Shown here piece by piece: positions 1 to 9,031 of a stretch of DNA of 64,000 nt. The first letter of the stretch is position 1. Every line of letters begins with the position of its first letter. The position numbers and the translations under genes are program-made. Source of the stretch: Diaporthe sp. PMI_573 (lineage: Eukaryota; Ascomycota; Sordariomycetes; Diaporthales; Diaporthaceae); the NCBI GenBank assembly GCA_021399435.1, contig JAJTUP010000008.1:434001-498000 (forward strand), given 5' to 3'. The notes under the pieces were generated by a model. It did not search any database. It saw nothing but the letters and a program-made list of their open reading frames with translations, and was not told the origin of the DNA.

Positions 1-1354
1 GTGTTGTTGTTCACAACCGTCGTCTTGTTCTTGGCCTTGGTGGACCATTTCTCGAGGACTTGTTTCCGCTTCGCGATGGCACGCTCCTCGGTGGCTTGCA
101 TTTCCTCCCAGAGCTCCTCGGTGGACGTGCTGGTGGCGACGTCACGCTTGCGCTTTTCTCCTGCTTTCGGCTCGGGAAGCAGGCTGGCCCTGAAGCCATC
201 GATGGCGTTCCAAAGCTTGATGGCAGCTTCCTCGGCCGCTTCGTAGGGCTCCTTGTCTGCATCGTCAGCCTCGGTCGCCTCAGTGAAAGAGTTGGTGGCG
301 ACGAGGCCCTTTTGGAGGCGGATTCTGAGGTTCAGGAGAGAGTCGTAGGTGCGCCTTTGTTTCCGGATTGCAGCACCCTTTTCGGCGTCCTCTTTGGCTG
401 CTTTAGAAATGATGTTGAGCGCGGGCTTCTCGCCTTCCTGCATCATCTCGCGCAACGAAGTTTTGTTATCCTTGGGCCTAGCATCGTCCATCTCGACGTC
501 TTCGTCTTCCTCATCTTCATCCTCAGAACTCTCGTCGTCCTCGGAACCCTCGTCTGAGCCTTCCTCGTCGGACGATTCCTCGGCTTCTCTGTCAATGAGA
601 TCGTCCCCCGAGTCTACGTCATCCAACGAATCATCGCTTTCTGAGCCGCCTTCGGACTGAGCGTCTTCGTCATCGTCCTCGTCTTGCTCGCTTTCCGAGC
701 CTGACATGAAATCGGCCGCGACAGCCCTTTTCGATCGCCCGTTTGTAGCAGGTTTGGAGTCCTTCTTGGCAGCTTTCTTGCTGTCTTTAAACGTGAAACC
801 TCTTTTCCTGAAAGCTTCCTCCTCGCCTTCCTCGAAAGCCTCATCGCTGTCGATCTCGTCGTCGTCGTCGATGATGTTGTCTCGTTCAAGGTCGGCTGTA
901 TCGGGGTCGTCGTACTCTTGGGAGTCTTCCGAGCCGCTTTCATCGTCCTCTTCTGACTCGCCCTCGCTCAAACCATCACTGCTGTCGTCTAGGGCTGCGC
1001 GGCTGACTTTGACGCCGCTGTATTTGGGACCGAGTGCTGGGGCCTCCTTTTGACGGAGCCGACTCTTGCTGTGGGAGCAGTTAGACCCAGGTTATTTTGG
1101 CGCAAGATTTTCCCAGGAAGGACGTACCCAACGTTGACATAGTGTTCAGTTCCTTCCAAGTCCTCGTCGGCCTCGCTGTCGCTGTCGTCCGCGGACGGTG
1201 CATTCGCTTCCGGGTCGTAATCTGTGAGGCACGTTGTCAGACAATTCTTTCTGCATTTTGCTTGGGTAATTTGGGCAAACGTATGCATACCCTTCACAGC
1301 TTTTTCTTCAAATGCAGCGAACTTCTTCGCGCGTGCTGACTTTGCTGGCGCCAT
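1..1354 (-). CDS. BFR2: Bfr2/AATF ribosome biogenesis factor (3' end beyond the window)
   Basis: Nucleolar protein of the AATF/BFR2 family, which acts in the SSU processome for early 18S rRNA maturation. The start is at 1354 (MAPAKSARAKKFAAFEEK). Two introns, 1222-1290 and 1069-1127, join in phase to give the family N-terminus DYDPEANAPSADD..LEGTEHYVNVG followed by KSRLR and the GPKYSGVKVSRAAL block. A long acidic Asp/Glu/Ser stretch follows (about 960-480), then REMMQEGEKPALN and a helical part with RRTYDSLLNLRIRLQK. The last visible frame reads EKWSTKAKNK and stays open at base 1, so the C-terminal TRAUB domain is outside. The divergent neighbour IND1 begins 429 bp away. Both splices rest on phase and family match. 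Identity is confident. Confidence 0.93.
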
Positions 1355-1783
1355 GGTTTTTGGTAAGCGGAACGGAACGTTGGTTGGAGGAGCATGGAAA
1401 TTTCGCCCGCGCAAAAATGCACCTTGAAGCTTCTGAACTTTTTAGTGGGGCTGATTCGGCGTTTTGGGGTACTTCTTGGCTGGCAGGGGCTGTGATTGGT
1501 CGCTAGAGTTCGACGGCTCCAATGTCCCTTCCGGGGTCCTCTTTCAACGACATGCGGCTCACACAGCATTGCGCTCTGTGAAGGTCATCGAGTCCAAGTT
1601 CATAGATGATATTCCTGATTCCCTCTTTTCTGTATCTTCGGCAGGCTTGCAAGTCCAGCATGTCAGAGCTCTCAACATGATTACTGCCGTTCGTTGATCC
1701 CTCTTCCTCACCTATCTTTTTCTGAATTTGCAGCATATTTCTGGGCCTTCAAGCTCATTTGATTAGCTGTATCCTGCATAAAA
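1355..1783. promoter_or_regulatory. Divergent promoter between BFR2 and IND1
   Basis: A 429 bp gap between two start codons facing away from each other. It must hold both promoters and both 5' leaders. I see no further coding potential or repeat in it and can name no specific site. Confidence 0.5.
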
Positions 1784-2879
1784 ATGACCGTCATGACCCC
1801 AATTCAACGGCGTTTCTTTAGCACGCTGCGTGCCTTACAACATGAGAACCCTCTCGTAAGATGCCCCCTCTCTTGTCCAGTTCTACTAAGGCTTATCAAA
1901 TTCATATTTAGGGCCTCCCACGCACAGGCTCCATCCCCCGGATGCAGCGTGGCCTTCCTGAGCGGCGCAAGATCAAGGACGTCGCCAAGGTCATTGCCGT
2001 GTCGTCCGCAAAGGGCGGCGTAGGAAAGAGCACTATCGCTGCTAACCTGGCCTTGTCATTCGCGAGGCTGGGCCACCGCTCCGGGATCCTGGACACAGAC
2101 ATCTTTGGGCCATCGATCCCAACATTATTCAACCTCAACGAGGAGCCTCGCCTTTCCGCAAGTGCGTAGTCAACCCCTGCGGACCAAGGGCCAGCCATGG
2201 GATCTTCGAGTAGCTGATGATTGCGGACCAGATAATCAGCTGCTTCCCCTGTCGAACTACGGGGTCAAGACCATGTCGATGGGCTACCTGGTCGGTGAGG
2301 ACGCCCCTGTTGTGTGGCGCGGCATGATGGTCATGAAGGCCTTGCAGCAACTCCTCCACGAGGTTCACTGGGGCGGCCTGGACGTGCTCGTCTTGGACTT
2401 GCCACCGGGTACTGGTGACACACAGTTGAGCATCACACAGCAGATTGTGCTGGATGGTAAGTTCACTCCCCCACCCCTGCCAGTTCTCACACCGGGGAGG
2501 AACTCGAGTACTTACATGCCGCCACCCCATAGGCTCAGTGATAGTAACAACACCACACTCCCTGTCCGTCAAGGACGCCGTCAAGGGCATCAACATGTTC
2601 AAGAAGGTCAACGTGCCCCTCCTCGGCCTCGTCAACAACATGTCCCTCTTCACGTGCCCGGACTGCGGCGGGCAGCACCACATCTTTGGCCGCAGCGACG
2701 GCGTCCAGAAGGTGTGCGCGGACCACGGCATCGACTTCCTCGGTGATATCCCCTTGCACCAGAACATCGGCAGCCACGCGCAGGAGGGCAAGCCGACCGT
2801 CGTGGCGGAGCCTAGGAGCGAGAGGGCCGAGGTGTTTCTTGGTATTGCCAGGGAGCTTGGGGGGAAGATTGGGCTCTAA
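1784..2879 (+). CDS. IND1: Mitochondrial Ind1/NUBPL P-loop Fe-S ATPase for complex I assembly
   Basis: Mrp/NBP35-family ATPase that inserts Fe-S clusters into complex I in the mitochondrial matrix. Exons 1784-1855, 1912-2161, 2232-2456 and 2533-2879 give 297 residues. The first exon encodes a basic, hydroxylated presequence (MTVMTPIQRRFFSTLRAL) typical of matrix import. The Mrp body follows: GLPR, VIAVSSAKGGVGKST (deviant Walker A), DTDIFGPS, LLPLSNYGVKTMSMGYLV, DLPPGTGD, VTTPHSLSVKDA, and the CPDC cluster-binding pair in MSLFTCPDCGG. The presequence and single C-terminal CxxC favour Ind1 over cytosolic Nbp35/Cfd1, which have different N-termini. Length fits the family. A second complex I gene, NDUFA1, lies 25 kb away. 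Confidence 0.93.
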
Positions 2880-3405
2880 GATGGTTGGCGGGGGCCAATG
2901 TGTTGGTGAGGTGGTTACAGTTCTTCTGTTGGTCTACTTTTCATGGTGCCCACACAGCCAGTGCTGTCAGGTTGCGCATCCTTGGTCATCTCCCTTCATG
3001 CCCCTACGTTGCGATGTTGCTTTCGGTCTACCATCGAGTGAGAGGCTTCCCCCTTGCCCCATGATGGGTGGTGACTTCGCTCGTGTTATGGTCATGGTAG
3101 GCCCTGGCGATAGGTGTACCATTGGTCTGCACCCCTCGTTGCTGTCGGCCATAGGTGTGGTTGATACGGTGGGAGACTCATCACTGGGTGCGCAGGAGCA
3201 AGCTGGCAAAGACCAGAGAAGCAAAAAGAGAGAAGGGAGAAGGGATGCCAAAAGGTCAAAAGAGTTCGGACCCGTTCGGGTGTGGCGTGTGTCCTACATC
3301 TCTTTGTCGTCGAACTAAGTTGACGTGTGCAGCGCGGAATATTTGGTCCCGAGGCCCCGACCTCACCGCCGGGGGACCTCACCGCTGTCCTGCGTCGAAT
3401 TTTGT

Positions 3406-3502
3406 CGGTCGTACGGGGAATTGAACTCGGGGGCTTCGGTCGGGAGTGGCGAGAGGGCAAATGGCTTCGAGGCAGGCGTCCCTACCACTAGGCCATCTGC
3501 CC
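3406..3502 (-). pseudogene. Possible tRNA-like relic (A box and B box, no cloverleaf)
   Basis: On the minus strand TGGCCTAGTGG (3495-3485) matches the pol III A-box consensus exactly, and AGTTCAATTCC (3427-3417) is close to the B box. The spacing would suit an intron-bearing or long-variable-arm tRNA. However, the T stem has two mismatches, the 7-bp acceptor does not pair, I find no anticodon stem partner, and no T-run terminator follows. It is a decayed tRNA or coincidence, not a working gene. Confidence 0.25.
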
Positions 3503-3729
3503 TGGGAAATGGGCTGTTTAACTTGTTTAAATGGCCAGGGCTGCTGGTTTTGAGGGCGGGGGAGGGGCAGAGGCAAGTGAATCACCGGGGAGATGGGATG
3601 GAAGGTTCGCGTCGTGTTCGTGGGCGCGACTGGGGCGGGCAGGAGGCCTTGGGGCTTGTGAATGACGCGGGCGACGAGCTTCCAACCCCTGTCTGGGCAT
3701 CCAGGTGCGAGGTACTTCACCAGAAGGTC

Positions 3730-3769
3730 AAGGAGGACAAGGGCAAGGAGGACAAGGGCAAGGAGGACA
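3730..3769. repeat. 15-bp tandem repeat, about 2.7 copies
   Basis: The unit AAGGAGGACAAGGGC starts at 3730 and 3745, with a partial third copy from 3760. It is purine-rich and non-coding as far as I can see. Confidence 0.8.
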
Positions 3770-4502
3770 GTGTCTTGGACGCGATGCTTCCATCGGTGGC
3801 CACCCGTCTTGTTCTCCTTGATGATATTGTCGAGCAGATGCTACCACCTGTGCCCGTTGCCTTGGTGATGCGTACACAGGCCAACTCATGGATGAGGCCA
3901 TGCGTGTAGCATTGTCGCATTCGTCAAGCACCAGCAGAGGAGACATTGGGTAGAAGCACATTATCGGTGTCCGTATATTATTGCTACTGAGTTGGCTGGA
4001 GGATATATGCTCATCACACGAGGCAGGCCAGGCTCGGTTATATTATAGCAGGCTTGACCACGATGATTACCAAAAGCTGACTGGTTACAAATGTCACACA
4101 AGCAATGGCAGTTCTCATTCATGGTATGTATTTGGCACATAAAATGTACTTGAGGACCTTGACGGTTCAGCGAATGATCATGATGAGCAACAGCGGCCCG
4201 CCAGCCTTGACCATATATTGGCTTGATGACAATCTCAACATTAATGGTCTCATATACAGATAACAAGTAAAACAATTCTCATTGAAATCAGCCGCCATGG
4301 GGAAAAGCTACCGCCACCACGCCAATTCTCAAAAAGCTCTGCTGCCCCGGCTTACTACGTGAGCAATCAAAATAGAAGAGCATCAGCCTCTGAAGCGATA
4401 CATAGCTCTCATAAATCAATGACTCCGGGTCGCCATCATCTCGCATCAAAATAAACGCCGTGCCGTCATACTATCTGTTTTACCCCATCTGCTCCCTCAC
4501 GC

Positions 4503-5293
4503 TCAAGCCGTCTTCTTCCATTGCGCCACCAGCCCGATCAAACTGCTGACGGTGCCGGCAATACCGACGATGCCGTCGTCAAGGTTAACCCAGCCGAGTG
4601 CCGAGGAGGGAATGCTCAGATCGCACAGGTCGGAGATGAGCTGCAGCTGGCTGGCAGACCGTTCACTGTGATAAGGGTGTTAGTCATATCTCAAAACCAA
4701 GAGAAGATGAGGAACAATAAAGGAAGATGAGGCAGGATCACTCACATTGCTATCCGCTTGCTCTCAACAACGCCCTCGCCCTCCTTCTTGTCGACCTTAG
4801 CCTCACGCTGCTTGAGCTGGTACAGGGTATACGTCTGCGCGATGACAGAGCTGATAAGCCCCATAGCCCAGAACCGGTACGCCTCGCGCTGGAGCCTCTT
4901 GGCAGACTCGCTCTTGCGGATCCCCGTGGCGTCCAGGACCGTAGCCATGTCAAGCGACAGGTAACCCGCATACCCGAGCTGGCGGGCGACGGCGGTGTAC
5001 CGCAGGACCGGGTCGATGGTGCCGGCCTTTGCGTCGGCCGCGACGGCGGCGGCGCGCAGGTGCTCGACGTTCTTGCCGACGCGCATCAGCTTGCGCGTCA
5101 GGCCGAACTGCTTCTTGACCGCATCCCAGGGCGCCACCTCGGCCGGGGACCCGTTGGTGCGGAAGAGGTACCAGGCGTAGAAGCGGGCAAAGTACTGGAG
5201 GGTGCGCAGGACCTTGTCGCGGCCTGCGGTGGTGGCGACGAAGCGCAGATAGTGGGCCACGCTGGGGTGGTAGATTGCGGCGTCGGCGACCAT
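4503..5293 (-). CDS. PEX11: Peroxisomal membrane elongation factor Pex11
   Basis: Peroxin that tubulates the peroxisomal membrane before fission and supports medium-chain fatty-acid oxidation. Exons 4746-5293 and 4503-4665, joined across an 80-bp intron (donor GTGAGT), give 236 residues, the usual length. Family blocks in order: MVADAAIYHPSVAHYLRF, GRDKVLRTLQYFARFYAWYL, FGLTRKLMRVGKNVEH, RQLGYAGYLSLD, GIRKSESAKRLQREAYRFW, KVDKKEGEGVVESKR, then after the splice LGWVNLDDGIVGIAGTVSSLIG and the end QWKKTA. The start at 5293 is chosen from the family N-terminus. If the intron is kept, translation stops at once (ATG TGA across the donor), losing the last membrane segment. FBP1 is divergent, 1.8 kb away. 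Confidence 0.96.
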
Positions 5294-5653
5294 CTTGAAG
5301 GGCTGTGTGACCTGTCTTGTGTGTTTATTTGAGCGAGGCGAGGTTCGTGGGTAGTCGGTGGTGATCCGGCGCCGGTCGGATGTCACAAGGGCGTGAGGTC
5401 GAGAGCTGTTGTACGGAAACAGTGGGGAATGGCAAATGGATTGGTTCTCTTCAATCACTGCTGGATGGGCGCAAGGACGGCAAAGATGAGAAATAGATCA
5501 ATTAGATTATAGACACACTCGAGTCACCTAAAGGAAGATAGATCGCAACGCGTCTGTCGGGGAGACGCTAGAATAAAAAAGAAGACGCCGTGAAATGTCC
5601 GCATTGGCATCGGCTATCGAGTCCAACGGCTCAGTCGCACGCGTGCGCTGGCG

Positions 5654-5665
5654 CATGTGCCGAGG
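5654..5665 (-). promoter_or_regulatory. Candidate fatty-acid response element upstream of PEX11
   Basis: In gene orientation the site reads CCTCGGCACATG, about 360-370 bp before the PEX11 start. CCTCGG is the known core bound by the Zn2Cys6 regulators FarA/FarB (Aspergillus) and CTF1 (Fusarium). The full 12-mer recurs in the same orientation upstream of the thiolase at 38659-38670. Function is inferred. Confidence 0.5.
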
Positions 5666-6164
5666 TCAAAGTCGGCGATTTTGGACCTGCCCGAGTCTTC
5701 GCACGCGCCGATGGCGCACAACCCCAACCCTGACGTCTTGGGTGGGAGTATGGTATTGCAGTCTAACGACATGCGTAGACTAACATAAGTACAGTAGGCT
5801 AGAGAGAAGCCCATTGCGACGGTCGAAACAGGAGCATGTGAAAAGGCTGTTACAGCCAGCCTTGGATGATACATGTGGTCATCCCTGGTCGACACAGTCT
5901 CATATATGGGATAATCTTTGCTGGTCTGCAGGATTAAGGATTACTTTGGAGAGTAGATAAGGGGATGATATCGGCCTGCTTTAATCCGTTGTCCATGTAC
6001 TAAACGGAGTGTATCTGAGGTATCTGAGGTAGTATGCAGCTACGATGAGGTCGACAGCGTCCCGGGAAATTGTCTTGCATCAATGTTGTGTCAATGGTCA
6101 AAGGGGTTCACCCCCCCAGGCCCCCCGTCCAAGGCGGGACCCACCCGTAGCCACAAGAGAGCCC

Positions 6165-6177
6165 CCGCATTCCTCCG
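6165..6177 (+). promoter_or_regulatory. CCG-N7-CCG site, possible AcuK/AcuM element of FBP1
   Basis: CCGCATTCCTCCG fits the CCGN7CCG pattern reported for the gluconeogenic regulators AcuK/AcuM, of which fructose-bisphosphatase is a target. It lies about 0.94 kb before the FBP1 start. A match this short is expected about once by chance in a region this long, so support is weak. Confidence 0.25.
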
Positions 6178-7112
6178 CCTGGGCCGTTCTGAACCGTGTG
6201 GCCGTACCCCAAGCAGCGTCAGTGTGGAGAACATGGTGCCCTGACCAAAGTTGACCTGCAGCTGGGGCAGATCAGGCCGATCAAGCTGACAGCGACCCGG
6301 GTGCCCGGCCGCAGCTTCGGAAACGGAAACGGAAAAGCTTCTTTGCTCCAATTAAACGTCACACCTGCGTACCGTCTGACCGTTTACCCCATAGCCGCCA
6401 CTGTGCCGAACCCACGGCAGCGTCAACTGGCCGTCTGCATGTTCCCGGCCCCAGTGAGGGGCACCAGCACCGTGGAGCAGAAGGAGGAGGAGGGGCAGCC
6501 ACTCCTGTCATGGGCAAAAGGGATGGTTGAATACATACCCATACGGATTACGGATACAGATCCCAGATACACCCGTTGCTTGACACATAGCTAGTCTGCC
6601 CTGCTCTAGCCAAGGTCCCCTGCCCCTCGTAGCCGAAGCCGACGAAGGGCCCCTCCGGCCGTGTCATTATCGTGAGTCCCTTCCTGGCTAGAAATTGATC
6701 TGATCGGCTCTGGTCTGTGTCGGTTTGTCGCCTGTCTCCTTCCTTCCTTCCTGTCTGCTTTTCCCTTCTCCTTCTCCTGCACATTAAATCTTCTCTCGAA
6801 CCAAATCGCAAACCCATCCTGCCTTCCTAGAACACTAAGTTCCGGACATCACGACAACCTCATCCTCACATTCACCCTCACCCTCACCACAACCATCTCC
6901 TGCTTTCTACGAACTATATACACACTCGGCTATTCAAGGCTACTGTGATACGGCCCATAGCTTCCTTCAACTCTGTTCAAAGTCCTGCCCCCGTGCTCAC
7001 CACCGTGCGGCTCAATTCATCTGCTCCGTCCTGCTCAGCTCTCAAGCAGTCTGCTTGATATCCGCTACCTTCTTGTTCTGTTCTCCGTATTTCTTGCCGT
7101 CCTACCGCCACA

Positions 7113-8392
7113 ATGTCTGCACAAGTACATACCAATGGGAGTGGCACCGAGGCCGAGACCATCAACACCAACATTGTCACTCTCACCCGCTTCCTGACCG
7201 AGGAGCAAGTCAAGATCAAGGAGGCAACCGGTGACTTCACGTAAGTTCACCCTGTAACACAACCAGGCGCTGCATGTACTCCCCAATGGACTGACAGTAC
7301 TGACGCCCTTGACCAGCCTGCTCTGCCACGCCCTGCAGTTCTCCTTCAAGTCAATCGCATACTACATCCGAAGAGCAACCCTCGTGAACCTGACCGGCCT
7401 GGCCGGCTCCTCCAACACAACCGGTGACGAACAGAAGAAGCTCGATGTCATCTCCAACGACCTCTTCATCGCAGCAATGCAGTCCTCGGGCAAGTGCGCA
7501 TTACTGGTCTCCGAGGAGGAGGAGAACGTCATATACTTCAAGGAGAACAAGAGCGCCCGCTACGCCGTCGCCTGCGACCCCATCGACGGCTCCTCCAACC
7601 TGGACGCCGGTGTGTCGGTCGGCACCATCTTCGCCGTCCACAAGCTGGCCGAGGGCTCCACGGGCACCAAGGAGGACATCCTCAAGCCCGGCACCGAGCT
7701 GGTCGCCGCGGGATTCACCATGTACGGCGCCTCGGCCCAGCTGGTCATCACCATGAAGGGCGGTGGCGTCAATGGCTTCACCCTCGACAACGGCGTCGGC
7801 GAGTTCATCCTGACCCACCCCAACATGCGCCTGCCCAAGCAGCGCGCCATCTACTCCGTCAACGAGGGTAACTCGCTCTACTGGGAGGACGACGTCAAGG
7901 GCTACTTCGAGTCGCTCAAGCAGCCCCAGGGCGCCGACGGCACCGGCAAGCCCTACAGCGCCCGGTACATCGGATCCATGGTCGCCGATGCCTACCGGAC
8001 GCTGCTGTACGGTGGCATCTTTGCCTACCCCGCGGATAAGAAGGCCCCCAAGGGCAAGCTGAGGATCCTGTACGAGTGTGCGCCGATGGCCATGGTGTTT
8101 GAGAACGGTAAGCTTTTGCAAAAACCCCTTCACATATGTTTTCGGGATCACTTAGAACTGACAACGTCGCAGCTGGCGGACAAGCCGTCAACTCAAAAAT
8201 GGAACGCATGCTGGAAGTCGTCCCAGAGTATGTAACCCCCTCGCCTCTCATTCAACTTCTTCAATTTCCCGCCTTCACATTCGAGCATGCATGTATCTGA
8301 CAGCCAATCACAGGGATATCCACGACAAGTCAGGAATCTTCATGGGCAGCTGGGATGAGGTTGAGAAGGTCAAGCAGTTCCACAAGTCATAA
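7113..8392 (+). CDS. FBP1: Fructose-1,6-bisphosphatase
   Basis: Cytosolic gluconeogenic enzyme that hydrolyses fructose 1,6-bisphosphate to fructose 6-phosphate. Exons 7113-7240, 7317-8107, 8173-8227 and 8314-8392 give 350 residues, the normal length. Visible family blocks: TLTRFLTEEQ, LLCHALQFSFKSIAYYIRRA, DVISNDLF, the metal-binding signature DPIDGSSNLD at residues 130-139, GFTMYGASAQLV, GEFILTHPNM, YSVNEGNSLYW, RYIGSMVADAYRTLLYGGIF, LRILYECAPMAMVFENAGGQAV, and the end DIHDKSGIFMGSWDEVEKV. All splices are in phase. It lies head to head with PEX11 and tail to tail with NUP145. Expression on gluconeogenic carbon sources is expected from the pathway, not shown by the sequence. Confidence 0.97.
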
Positions 8393-9031
8393 GATACCCG
8401 AACGGATACGCTCTCTAGCACACATACACAATTTGGGCTTAGGTGATATCATGGAGGAGCAAAAACGGCGTTACTGCTTGCTTGCACTGCTGTCACGATT
8501 GCCCGGTTGGATGTCGGATCAGATTGGATACGGTCATAATGTGGCATAGCTGTGTCACTAAACGAATAATACCATGAAGAAACTGTCAAGGAAAGCATTG
8601 CATCGATTGTACAGTGATGGGATTGTTTGCGCACGTATGTCTTCAGACAGCACTTGGGATGCGCTGGGCTTACACACCTCACACTTCACATTTGTCGGCT
8701 TGGCAGTCATTTGGAGCATTAAGCTTGTCTTGTGACTATCTAAAACTATCTGCTGAGCAAGTGGCACGTTCTTGTCTTGCCACTTGTGTAGAGGCAAACT
8801 CCCTCTTTTCTCGTCCGTCTCGTCTTTGTATAAGACGGTTGCGTCCAACCCAAGTGTCTTCTCATGTCCCGTCTCACCCGCAATGTGTCCGGCAACCATT
8901 ACTTAAGAGCCATGGGGGGAAAAGGGTGGTCAAGAATGTAAAATGCCATGCTCCCTCGCTCGCCTGCCTGTCCGTCGCTCACCATGTACTACAATTCCTT
9001 CCTTTGACAGCGGGGATTCCCTTTCAATCAA
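8393..9031. other. Convergent 3' region between FBP1 and NUP145
   Basis: 639 bp between two converging stop codons. It should hold both 3' UTRs and terminators. No further feature seen. Confidence 0.5.

Larger units (their letters stand above)
2880..4502. other. Gene-free interval between IND1 and PEX11
   Basis: About 1.6 kb downstream of both IND1 (+) and PEX11 (-), so it holds their 3' UTRs and terminators. The open frames here look like chance frames in GC-rich DNA and match nothing I know. It contains a tRNA-like relic (3406-3502) and a short 15-bp tandem repeat (3730-3769), listed separately. Confidence 0.5.
5294..7112. promoter_or_regulatory. Shared upstream region of PEX11 and FBP1
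   Basis: 1.8 kb between two divergent starts, with no credible gene. It contains a CCGAGG core in a 12-mer shared with the thiolase promoter (5654-5665), one CCG-N7-CCG site (6165-6177), a TATATA stretch near 6915 and a strongly pyrimidine-rich tract (about 6720-6800) that probably lies in or near the FBP1 leader. Confidence 0.55.

Noticed and set aside
3325..3909. 194-codon plus-strand frame between IND1 and PEX11
   Set aside because: It contains the 15-bp tandem repeat and the tRNA-like relic, and shows no family signal.
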